Of a stretch of DNA of 40,128 bases, positions 16,853 to 23,953 are shown piece after piece. The notes under the pieces are model-generated. The model was not told the DNA's origin. It saw nothing but the letters and a program-made list of their open reading frames with translations, and ran no database searches. The DNA is from an uncultured Rhodospirillaceae bacterium (lineage in GTDB: Bacteria > Pseudomonadota > Alphaproteobacteria > Rhodospirillales > Magnetospirillaceae). Every line of letters begins with the position of its first letter. The first letter of the stretch is position 1. The position numbers were made by a program, and so were the translations under genes. Location of the stretch: assembly GCA_903901915.1 (NCBI GenBank), contig CAIUSV010000089.1, positions 1 through 40,128 on the forward strand. Direction: 5' to 3'.

Positions 16853-17515
16853 GTGAGCATCGCCGTCATCGTCGGCATGAAAAGCGAGGCGGCCAAGCTG
16901 CCGGCCGGCGTCGCCGTCGCCTGCGCCGGCGGCATTCCCGCCCGTGCCGAGGCGCTGGCGCGGCAATTCGTCGCGGGCGGTGCCACCGCCCTGGTCAGCT
17001 TGGGTATCGCCGGCGGCCTTGATCCGGCGCTTTCACCCGGCGACGTGGTGATCGGCGGCGGTGTCGAGGATGGCGACGAGGTTATCGCCGCCGACGGGAT
17101 ATGGCGGAACCGCCTGCTGGCGGCGCTGCCTTGCTCCCGCCTTGGTCTGGTTCACGGTGCCGCCAAGGTGGCGGCGACCCCCGAAGCCAAGCGGGCGCTG
17201 TTCGCGCGTCGCGGCGCCGTGGTGGTGGACATGGAAAGCGGGGCGGTGGCCCGGGTCGCCGCCGGGGCCGGACTGCCGTTCGCCGTCATCCGGGTGGTGG
17301 CCGATCCCGCCGGGCGCGGCTTGCCGCGCTCGGCCATGGCCGGACTGGATGCCCAGGGTAATGCGCGGCCGCTGGCGGTGATCGCCGGCTTGTTGCGTCG
17401 GCCCGGCGATCTGCCGGGCCTGATCCGGGTCGGCCTTGACTCCGGGGCGGCGTTGTCAGCCCTGGGCGAGCTTGTGAAGATTGTTGGCCCGGCCCTCGGT
17501 TTCCAGCCGCTGTAG
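16853..17515 (+). CDS. hpnG: Adenosylhopane nucleosidase/phosphorylase HpnG
   Basis: A 220-residue member of the purine nucleoside phosphorylase/MTA-SAH nucleosidase superfamily. HpnG releases adenine from adenosylhopane to give ribosylhopane, the second side-chain step. Visible features are a Gly-rich core (SLGIAGGLDPALSPGDVVIG), the family VVDMESGAVARVA segment whose Met-Glu binds the ribose, and a C-terminal FAVIRVVADPAGR. It uses GTG at 16853, 4 bp after the shc stop, so it is probably in the same operon. Its last 60 bp overlap the end of the oppositely oriented hpnH gene (17456-17515). hpnG is usually followed by hpnH on the same strand. Confidence 0.92.
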   Translation: MSIAVIVGMKSEAAKLPAGVAVACAGGIPARAEALARQFVAGGATALVSLGIAGGLDPALSPGDVVIGGGVEDGDEVIAADGIWRNRLLAALPCSRLGLVHGAAKVAATPEAKRALFARRGAVVVDMESGAVARVAAGAGLPFAVIRVVADPAGRGLPRSAMAGLDAQGNARPLAVIAGLLRRPGDLPGLIRVGLDSGAALSALGELVKIVGPALGFQPL

Positions 17516-18604
17516 ATTTTCGGTCAGCAAGCGGTCGTAATTGTCCACCGCCGGCCGCTGGCCGTCGAGCGGCAGGTCGGGGGCCATCGGCCCCTCGGTG
17601 TCGGGGCCGCGCAGCGCCACCAGAGCCGCCTTGATGGGATGCGACAGGCAATCGGTGACGGCGGTGGCCTCGAAGCCGCAATGCACCATGCAGTCGGCGC
17701 ACTTTTCGTATTTGCCGACGCCGTAGGAATCCCAATCGGTGTCGTCGATCAGTTCCTTGTAGGTCTTGGCATAGCCTTCGCCCAGGAGGTAGCAGGGGCG
17801 TTGCCAGCCGAACACGTTGCGGGTGGGGTTGCCCCAGGGGGTGCACTGGTAGGTCTCGTTGCCGGCCAGGAAATCGAGGAACAGCGACGACTGGGTGAAC
17901 TGCCACTTCCTGCCCTTGCCCAGGCGGAACAGCTTGCGGAACAGTTCCTTGGTGGTGCGGCGGTTAAGGAAGTGTTCGCCGTTGGGCGCCCGCTCGTAGG
18001 CGTAGCCGGGCGATATGGTGATGCCCTCGACGCCGATGGAATGGGCATAGTCGAAGAAATGGGCCATACGCTCGGCGTCGGCATTGTTGAACAAGGTGCA
18101 GTTGATGTTGACGCGAAAGCCCCTGGCCTTGGCCGCCCGGATGGCGGAAACCGCCTGATCGAAGGTGCCTTCCCGCGAGACCGCCCGGTCATGGTCGTCG
18201 CGGTTGCCGTCCAGGTGCACCGTCCAGGTGAAATAGGGATTGGGCTCGAACAGGTCGAGCTTTTTCTCCAGCAGCAGGGCGTTGGTGCAAAGATAGACGA
18301 ATTTCTTGCGGGCGATGGCGCCGGTGACGATCTCGTGGATGTCGCGATGCAGCAGCGGTTCGCCGCCGGCCAGCACCACCACCGGAGCCGGGCACTCGTC
18401 GATGGAGGCCAAGGCGTCGGCCACCGACAGGCGCGAGTTCAGTACCGCGTCGGGATAGTCGATCTTGCCGCAGCCGGCGCAGGTGAGGTTGCAGCGGAAC
18501 AGTGGCTCCATCATCAGAACCAGTGGATAGCGCTTCACGCCCGAGAAATGCTGGCGGACGACATAAAGACCGATACGGAGGGTCTGGAGCAGGGGAACGG
18601 CCAC
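17456..18604 (-). CDS. hpnH: Adenosylhopane synthase, radical SAM protein HpnH
   Basis: A radical SAM enzyme that adds the 5'-deoxyadenosyl group to diploptene, the first committed step of extended (C35) hopanoid formation. The cluster-binding CX3CX2C motif is Cys38, Cys42 and Cys45 (FRCNLTCAGC), and the GGEP motif is in VLAGGEPLLH. Additional cysteines near the C-terminus (CADCMVHCGFE) fit a SPASM/twitch-like extension. The 382-residue length from GTG 18604 (MAVPLLQ) matches the family; another GTG at 18619 adds five residues. Unlike most clusters the gene faces hpnG and overlaps its 3' end by 60 bp. It therefore needs its own promoter, for which a candidate is seen at 18640-18669. Confidence 0.95.
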   Translation of the reverse strand: MAVPLLQTLRIGLYVVRQHFSGVKRYPLVLMMEPLFRCNLTCAGCGKIDYPDAVLNSRLSVADALASIDECPAPVVVLAGGEPLLHRDIHEIVTGAIARKKFVYLCTNALLLEKKLDLFEPNPYFTWTVHLDGNRDDHDRAVSREGTFDQAVSAIRAAKARGFRVNINCTLFNNADAERMAHFFDYAHSIGVEGITISPGYAYERAPNGEHFLNRRTTKELFRKLFRLGKGRKWQFTQSSLFLDFLAGNETYQCTPWGNPTRNVFGWQRPCYLLGEGYAKTYKELIDDTDWDSYGVGKYEKCADCMVHCGFEATAVTDCLSHPIKAALVALRGPDTEGPMAPDLPLDGQRPAVDNYDRLLTENLQRLETEGRANNLHKLAQG

Positions 18605-18639
18605 GGGCACCACTCGCACTGTTGCGGCAAAGGCGCCGG

Positions 18640-18669
18640 ATCATACAGGGGTGCCTTGCGAAAGTTCAA
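18640..18669 (-). promoter_or_regulatory. Candidate sigma-70 promoter for hpnH
   Basis: On the minus strand TTGAAC (18669-18664) and TATGAT (18645-18640) are separated by 18 bp. The predicted transcript would begin near 18633, about 30 nt before the GTG start of hpnH. The -10 matches consensus at five of six positions, the -35 at four. The site lies in the 160-bp region shared with the divergent hpnM gene, which also holds a perfect 12-bp palindrome (TTCGGCGCCGAA, 18736-18747). Confidence 0.45.
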
Positions 18670-18764
18670 CACCTCACAATCCGAACGGAATGGTTCGCGT
18701 CGGCCGAATGTGGTATGGCAACGTCGTGGCGCCGGTTCGGCGCCGAAGCCACCGGAGACTTTTC

Positions 18765-19382
18765 ATGGGTTGCCGTCTCGCCGTTGTTGTCGTTGCCCTG
18801 ATGCTGGCCGTCATGCCGGCCGCCCGGGCCGGTCAGGCCGAGATCGAGGCCGAAGCCGCCGTCGCCGTGGTACGGCAATTCAGCGCCATTCTGCTCGATA
18901 CGATGAAAAACGGGCCCAAGCTGGGCTTCAAGGGGCGGGCGGAGAAGCTGCGTCCGGCTGTGGTCGAGACCTACGACATGCCTGCCATGACCCGCAGCAC
19001 CCTGGGCACCGCCGCCAACAAACTGACACCGGACGAGGCCGCCCGGCTGTCCGAGACCTATACCCATTTCTCGGTGGCGACCTATGCCGCCCAGTTCGAC
19101 GACTGGGAAGGCGAACGCTTCGACGTCGGCGTGGCGCATCCCTCCACCGGCGGCTCGGTGATCGTGCCCAGCTGGATCGCGCCGCAAAAGGGTGATCCCA
19201 CTGAAATCGACTATGTTCTGCGCCAGACCGATGGCCACTGGCGGGTGGTGGACGTGCTGTTCGACGGAACCGTCAGTCAGGTGGCGGTGCGCCGCTCGGA
19301 ATTCACCTCGATTTTCCGCGCCAAGGGTCTGTCCGGGCTGATCGAGACCATCGAGAAACAGACGGCGGCCCTGGAAAAATGA
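18765..19382 (+). CDS. hpnM: Periplasmic MlaC/Ttg2D-like protein HpnM
   Basis: A 205-residue secreted protein of the toluene-tolerance Ttg2D/MlaC family, lipid-binding proteins that ferry lipids through the periplasm. A signal peptide is clear: the hydrophobic core LAVVVVALMLAVMP is followed by AARA-G, with likely cleavage after residue 22. The mature part shows the family pattern (RQFSAILLDTMKNG, MPAMTRSTLG, WRVVDVLFDGTVSQVAVRRSEF). The start at ATG 18765 is supported by GGAG at 18754-18757 and by the signal peptide; the longer frame upstream is not protein-like. Its TGA overlaps the start of hpnI, with which it is co-translated. A role in moving hopanoids to the outer membrane together with HpnN is inferred from family and context. 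Confidence 0.9.
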   Translation: MGCRLAVVVVALMLAVMPAARAGQAEIEAEAAVAVVRQFSAILLDTMKNGPKLGFKGRAEKLRPAVVETYDMPAMTRSTLGTAANKLTPDEAARLSETYTHFSVATYAAQFDDWEGERFDVGVAHPSTGGSVIVPSWIAPQKGDPTEIDYVLRQTDGHWRVVDVLFDGTVSQVAVRRSEFTSIFRAKGLSGLIETIEKQTAALEK

Positions 19383-20551
19383 TGGCCGATCTGGCGGGGT
19401 GGCTGTCCCTGCTGCTTGCCGCCGCCGCCGGTGCCGGCTGCCTCTATCAGGTCGCGGCGGCGCTGCTGGTGCGCCGCTTTGCCGGCCGAACTCCGCCGGT
19501 GCCGGTGGCACGGCCACCGGTCAGCGTGTTGAAGCCGCTGTGCGGCGCCGAGCCGGGAATGGCGGAAAGCCTGACCTCCTGCCTGCGGCAGGACTATCCT
19601 CAATTCCAACTGGTGTTCGGGGTCGCCGACCCCGCCGATCCGGCCCTGGCGGTGGTGGCGGGGCTGCCCTCCTCGGAGGAAGCGGAAATCGCGACCGTGG
19701 TCGATGCCACCCCGCACGGCCGCAACCTCAAGGTCGGCAACCTGCTCAACATGTGGCCCGCCGCTAGCCACGACATCATCGTCATCGCCGACAGCGACAT
19801 CCGGGTCGGGCCGCACTACCTGGACGATGTGGTGGCGCCGTTCGCCGATCCCGCCGTCGGGGTGGTGACCTGCCTCTATGTGGGGGAAGCGGCGGCGGGC
19901 GTGTGGAGCCGGCTGGGGGCGCTGGGGATCAATCACGGCTTCCTGCCGTCGGCGGTGCTGGCGCGGGCCATCGGTCGCAAGGACGGCTGCTTCGGCGCCA
20001 CCATGGCGGTCCGGCGTCCGGTCCTCGAACGGGCCGGCGGTCTGGCGGCGCTGGCCGACGTGCTGGCCGACGACTGGGTGTTGGGTGATCTGGTGCGCAA
20101 GTCGGGGCTGGGCATCGCCTTGGCGGCGCGGCCGGTGGGCATCATGGTTGACGAACCCGGCTTCAAGGCGCTGTTCACCCACGAGGTGCGCTGGGGGCGA
20201 ACCATCGCCGCCGTCGATCGGCCGTCCTACCTCGCCTCGGTCATCACCCAGCCGGTCGCGCTGGCGGCTCTGGCCGTACTGCTGGGGCCCGCGTTGGTGG
20301 GGACGGGGAGTGCGGCGGGGGTGCTGGCGGTGTTCGGCATCGCCTGTCTCTGCCGGCTGTGGGCGGTTCGCGCCGAGGAAATCGCGCTGGGTCTGCCGCG
20401 CGCCGGCCTCGGCCTGCTGGCGGTTCGCGAAATTCTGTCCTTCGTCGTCTATGTTGTCGCATCTTGCGGACGGACTGTGGTATGGCGTGGCCGGCGATTC
20501 GTCGTTCGCCACGACGGAACACTCGACCCTGTTGAAGGTACCGCACCATGA
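19379..20551 (+). CDS. hpnI: Hopanoid glycosyltransferase HpnI
   Basis: A membrane GT21-type glycosyltransferase of 390 residues; HpnI proteins transfer N-acetylglucosamine to bacteriohopanetetrol. The N-terminal TM segment (LLLAAAAGAGCLYQVAAALL) precedes PVSVLKPLCGAEPG, LKVGNLLNMW, the metal-binding ADSDIRVGP, ADDWVLGDLV and HEVRWGRT, followed by C-terminal hydrophobic segments. The start ATG 19379 overlaps the hpnM stop; a second ATG directly follows at 19382. The end overlaps hpnJ as ATGA. HpnI, HpnK and HpnJ together normally yield the cyclitol ether headgroup, and all three are present in the island. A paralogue lies at 10488-11633. Confidence 0.93.
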   Translation: MMADLAGWLSLLLAAAAGAGCLYQVAAALLVRRFAGRTPPVPVARPPVSVLKPLCGAEPGMAESLTSCLRQDYPQFQLVFGVADPADPALAVVAGLPSSEEAEIATVVDATPHGRNLKVGNLLNMWPAASHDIIVIADSDIRVGPHYLDDVVAPFADPAVGVVTCLYVGEAAAGVWSRLGALGINHGFLPSAVLARAIGRKDGCFGATMAVRRPVLERAGGLAALADVLADDWVLGDLVRKSGLGIALAARPVGIMVDEPGFKALFTHEVRWGRTIAAVDRPSYLASVITQPVALAALAVLLGPALVGTGSAAGVLAVFGIACLCRLWAVRAEEIALGLPRAGLGLLAVREILSFVVYVVASCGRTVVWRGRRFVVRHDGTLDPVEGTAP

Positions 20552-21975
20552 AGAAGACGCTCTTTCTCAACCCGCCCTCGTTTGAAGGTTTCGACGGCGG
20601 CGCCGGAGCGAGATACCAGGCCAAGCGCGAGGTGCGCTCGTTCTGGTACCCGACCTGGCTGGGACAGTTGGCGGCCATGGTGCCGGACTCCAAGCTGGTG
20701 GACGCGCCGGCGCGCGGCCAGTCGCTTGACGACGTCATCGCCATGGTGGGCGATTACGAATTGGTGGTGATCTATGCCAGCGCCGCCACCTACCGCTCGG
20801 AGGTCAAGGTGGCCGAGGCGCTGAAGGCGGCGAACCCCAAGCTGATGATCGGCATGGTCGGCGCCCATGTGGCGACGGTGCCCGAGCCGTCGCTGCTGGC
20901 CTCGACCGCCATCGACTTCATCGCCCGGCACGAGTTCGACTACACCATCGTCGAGATCGCCGAGGGCAAGCCGTTCGCCGAGATCGACGGCCTGACCTTC
21001 CGCGGCGCCGATGGCACGCCGGTCCATACCAAGGACCGCGCCCTGATCCATGACATGGACGCGCTGCCCTTTCCGGCGCCGATCTATCGCCGCGATCTGA
21101 GGATCGAGGACTATTTCATCGGCTATCTCAAGCATCCGTACATGTCGTTCTACACCGGGCGCGGTTGCCGGTCGAAGTGCAGCTTCTGCCTGTGGCCGCA
21201 GACCATCGGCGGCCACGTCTATCGCGCCCGCAGCGCCGCCCGGGTGATCGAGGAAGTGACCCAGGCCCGCGCCATGTTCCCCGAGGTCAAGGAATTCTTC
21301 TTCGACGACGACACCTTCACCGACGACCTGGAGCGGGTCGAGGAAGTCGCCCGCGGCATCGGCAAGCTGGGGATTCCGTGGTCCTGCAACGCCAAGGCCA
21401 ACATTCCGCGCAAGACCCTGGAGGTACTGAAGGCCAACGGCTTGCGGGTGCTGCTGGTCGGCTACGAGTCCGGGGTGCAGGAGATCCTCAACAACGTCCG
21501 CAAGGGTCTCAGGCTCGACATCATGCGCAAGTTCTCGCAGGACTGCCACGATCTGGGCATCACCGTTCACGGCACCTTCATCCTGGGCCTGCCGGGCGAG
21601 ACCAAGGAGACCATCAAGCAGACCCTGGCCTTCGCCAAGGAGGTCAACCCCCACACCCTTCAGGTGTCCATGGCGGCACCCTATCCCGGTACCGAGCTGT
21701 TCCAGCAGGCCATCGACAACGGCTGGTTCAAGCAGGGCAAGGACCTGCTGCGCGAAGACGGCTGGCAGATGGCTGCGCTGAACTACGAGCACCTGTCGTC
21801 GGAAGAGATCTTCAAGGGCGTCGCCGACTTCTACAAGGCGTTCTATTTCCGCCCCAGTAAGATCGGCGAGATTCTGTTGGAGATGATCTCCGACTGGGAC
21901 ATGATGAAACGCCGCCTGCGCGAAGGCGTCGAGTTCTTCAAATTCCTGCGCACCCGCGACGCCGAGGGCTGCTAG
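20548..21975 (+). CDS. hpnJ: Hopanoid cyclitol ether synthase, radical SAM HpnJ
   Basis: A 475-residue radical SAM enzyme with an N-terminal cobalamin-binding-like region (about 60-170). The cluster motif CX3CX2C is Cys207, Cys211 and Cys214 (GCRSKCSFCLW). HpnJ converts the glucosamine headgroup to the cyclitol ether. KEFFFDDDTFTDD, VGYESGVQEIL and GTFILGLPGET are typical of B12-binding radical SAM proteins. ATG 20548 overlaps the hpnI stop as ATGA. The stop TAG at 21973-21975 is also the first three bases of the second copy of the multi-hairpin repeat, so the repeat has landed or been retained exactly at the end of the gene. Confidence 0.95.
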   Translation: MKKTLFLNPPSFEGFDGGAGARYQAKREVRSFWYPTWLGQLAAMVPDSKLVDAPARGQSLDDVIAMVGDYELVVIYASAATYRSEVKVAEALKAANPKLMIGMVGAHVATVPEPSLLASTAIDFIARHEFDYTIVEIAEGKPFAEIDGLTFRGADGTPVHTKDRALIHDMDALPFPAPIYRRDLRIEDYFIGYLKHPYMSFYTGRGCRSKCSFCLWPQTIGGHVYRARSAARVIEEVTQARAMFPEVKEFFFDDDTFTDDLERVEEVARGIGKLGIPWSCNAKANIPRKTLEVLKANGLRVLLVGYESGVQEILNNVRKGLRLDIMRKFSQDCHDLGITVHGTFILGLPGETKETIKQTLAFAKEVNPHTLQVSMAAPYPGTELFQQAIDNGWFKQGKDLLREDGWQMAALNYEHLSSEEIFKGVADFYKAFYFRPSKIGEILLEMISDWDMMKRRLREGVEFFKFLRTRDAEGC

Positions 21976-22111
21976 AGTTTCCCGCATTTAAGCTGAATCG
22001 GAAAATCGGGAAACTCTTGAGCCAGAGCGGCGTTTGAGCCATGAAAAAGCGCAGCTTTTTCGTACAACCAGAATCCGAGAGTGCTGCAGCTTCAAGCTGA
22101 AGCACTCTCGG
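21973..22111. repeat. Multi-hairpin dispersed repeat, copy 2
   Basis: Copy of 3082-3194 with one difference in 113 bp. Hairpins occur at the same offsets: arms 21974-21984 with 22007-22017, then 22043-22050 with 22054-22061. The third hairpin has different sequence from copy 1 but still pairs: CCGAGAGTGCT (22075-22085) with AGCACTCTCGG (22101-22111), 11 perfect base pairs, plus an inner AGCTT/AAGCT-like pairing. As with copy 1 it lies between convergent genes, hpnJ (+) and hpnL (-, stop at 22119-22121), and may terminate both transcripts. Confidence 0.88.
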
Positions 22112-22118
22112 GTACTTC

Positions 22119-23093
22119 CTAGGCTTCCTCGGCCGGCTTCGGCTTGGTGGCGCCCTCGACGAAGTGCCACGCCACCAACGCCCCCAAGCCCAGCAGCAGT
22201 TCGCGTCCGCGCTTGAGCAGCGAGACCGCCAGCGCCACCTCGGTGGGCAGGCCCAGCACGGCGCCGAAGATCATGTAGCCGCCTTCCTGTAGGCCGATGG
22301 CACCGGGAACCACGAAGGCGACCGAGCGGATGGCGAAGATGATGCTTTCCATCGCCAGGACGTCGGCAAGGTCGAGCGGGTGGCCAAGCAGACGCAGCGC
22401 CACCCAGGCTTCCAAAGCCCCGGCCAGCCACGCCATCAGGTGCCAGGCCACCGATGCGGCGATGCGCCCCTTGTTGTCATAGACCGCATGGATGGCGGCA
22501 TGGACACCGGCATCGGCCTCGGGGGCGTCCCAGGTGGCGGGCATCAGCCGGGCGGGCAGGGTCTCGAGGAACCGCACCACGGACGAGCGTTGCAACGCCA
22601 CGAAGGCGGCCAGACCGGGAACGCTGACCGCCAGCGCGATTACGCTCCAGCGGGTGACCTCGGATTCGGGATAGTGCCACAGCCACATGCCGACGCCCAG
22701 CAGACTGAAGAAGAATTGGGCGATAGCCTCGGCGGTGACGTCGACCACGACGATGGCACCGGCATCGGCCATGCGAAAGCCGTGGCGCGTCATCAGTCGG
22801 ATGCCCACCATCTCGCCCGACAACGGCAGGAATCCGGCCAGTTCCCCGACGCCATCCCTGATCCAGCGTCCCATGACGAACAACCCGGCGCCGTGGCGCC
22901 GTTCGGGCTGCAGCGTCCACCAGCCGAGGCCGCACAGCCCCATCGGCAGCACATGATAGGCGGACAGGATGGCGATACCGCTCCAGCCGGCGGTTTCCAG
23001 CGCGCCGGAGACGTCGCCAAAGCCGTCACGCACCCACCACGCGACCCCAAGAATGGCGGCGATCAGCACGAAGCGCAGGGCGGCGGCCTTCAT
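22119..23093 (-). CDS. hpnL: Hopanoid-associated membrane protein HpnL
   Basis: A 324-residue polytopic membrane protein of the UPF0104/lysylphosphatidylglycerol synthetase TM-region family (flippase-like) found in hopanoid clusters. Hydrophobic segments include FVLIAAILGVAWWV, GIAILSAYHVLPMGLCGLGWW, AIAQFFFSLLGVGMWLW and VIALAVSVPGLAAFVAL. The family GELAGFLPLSGEMVGIRLM and FVVPGAIGLQEGGYM motifs are present. Its biochemical role is not established; moving a hopanoid or its precursor across the membrane is plausible. The start ATG 23093 overlaps the hpnK stop as ATGA; the longer frame upstream is shadow within hpnK. It is the last gene of hpnN-hpnK-hpnL. Confidence 0.9.
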   Translation of the reverse strand: MKAAALRFVLIAAILGVAWWVRDGFGDVSGALETAGWSGIAILSAYHVLPMGLCGLGWWTLQPERRHGAGLFVMGRWIRDGVGELAGFLPLSGEMVGIRLMTRHGFRMADAGAIVVVDVTAEAIAQFFFSLLGVGMWLWHYPESEVTRWSVIALAVSVPGLAAFVALQRSSVVRFLETLPARLMPATWDAPEADAGVHAAIHAVYDNKGRIAASVAWHLMAWLAGALEAWVALRLLGHPLDLADVLAMESIIFAIRSVAFVVPGAIGLQEGGYMIFGAVLGLPTEVALAVSLLKRGRELLLGLGALVAWHFVEGATKPKPAEEA

Positions 23094-23953
23094 GGCCGTG
23101 CCGCCTCGGCGGCAAAGGTGGTAAGGCGGATGCCGAGGTCGCGCACCTTGGCGCGATTGCCGGCGTCGATCAGGGCCCGGTATTCGTCGGCCACCCGGTA
23201 ATGCGGCGGCATGGGGCGGTGCTCCCAATGGCGGGTGGCGGGGTGGCAGTAAATCTCACTCAGCCCGTCGGGCAGGACGTCGAGAAACGAGCCTAGCCGT
23301 TCGGCGGTCATGGCGCCAGAGTCGTTGACGCCGAAGGCATAACGGTTGACCGTCAACCCCGCGGCCTCGGCCCGGCGGCGCATGCTTTGGCAACGGCGCC
23401 AGTGGAACAGGCCGTTGAACAGACGCAACCCCAGCCGGTCGCCGCGCGCCCGCCACGACCGCAGCGGCGGCTCCCACGGGATGCGGATGCCGGGGGCGCC
23501 GTACTCCACCGCCAGTTCCAACACCAGATCGAACACGGTGGGATGCTGGTGGTAGTGATGGTGGAAATCCACATAGCCCAGCGCCAAGCCGGTGCGTTTG
23601 AACAGCTCGAACTGGGCGCGCATCTCGGCGCTTACCTGACGGCGCACCTCGGGGCGGAGAAAGATGCGGGTGCCGAGACGGACCAGATCCAGGGTGAAGC
23701 GTCCGTCGCCGTTCACCAGATCGGGAATCTCGGACGGCGTCAGGGCGGGGATGCCGTCCACCAGGGTCACATGCAGCCCCACCGACAGGGCTGGCAGCCG
23801 CCGGGCGCGCTCGACGGCGTCGTCGCGGGCGGCCTCGGTCACCATCAGGCTGGCGGCGGTCAGGATGCCGTTGACGTGACCGTCCTCGACCGCGTCGTTG
23901 ACCGGTTCCGACCGGCCGAAATCGTCGGCGGTAACAATCAGTCGCTTGCTCAA
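23090..23953 (-). CDS. hpnK: Hopanoid deacetylase HpnK (YdjC/ChbG family)
   Basis: A 287-residue carbohydrate deacetylase of the YdjC/ChbG family; HpnK removes the acetyl group from N-acetylglucosaminyl-bacteriohopanetetrol to give the glucosamine form. Metal-site motifs are TADDFG (residues 8-13, Asp10/Asp11), GLH at 59-61 and the His-rich GYVDFHHHYHQHP (about 126-138). The start is a TTG at 23953, which overlaps the hpnN stop as TTGA, giving the expected MSKRLIVTADDFG N-terminus. The end overlaps hpnL. Its place between hpnN and hpnL, apart from hpnI and hpnJ, means the cyclitol pathway genes are spread over two converging units. Confidence 0.93.
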   Translation of the reverse strand: MSKRLIVTADDFGRSEPVNDAVEDGHVNGILTAASLMVTEAARDDAVERARRLPALSVGLHVTLVDGIPALTPSEIPDLVNGDGRFTLDLVRLGTRIFLRPEVRRQVSAEMRAQFELFKRTGLALGYVDFHHHYHQHPTVFDLVLELAVEYGAPGIRIPWEPPLRSWRARGDRLGLRLFNGLFHWRRCQSMRRRAEAAGLTVNRYAFGVNDSGAMTAERLGSFLDVLPDGLSEIYCHPATRHWEHRPMPPHYRVADEYRALIDAGNRAKVRDLGIRLTTFAAEAARP

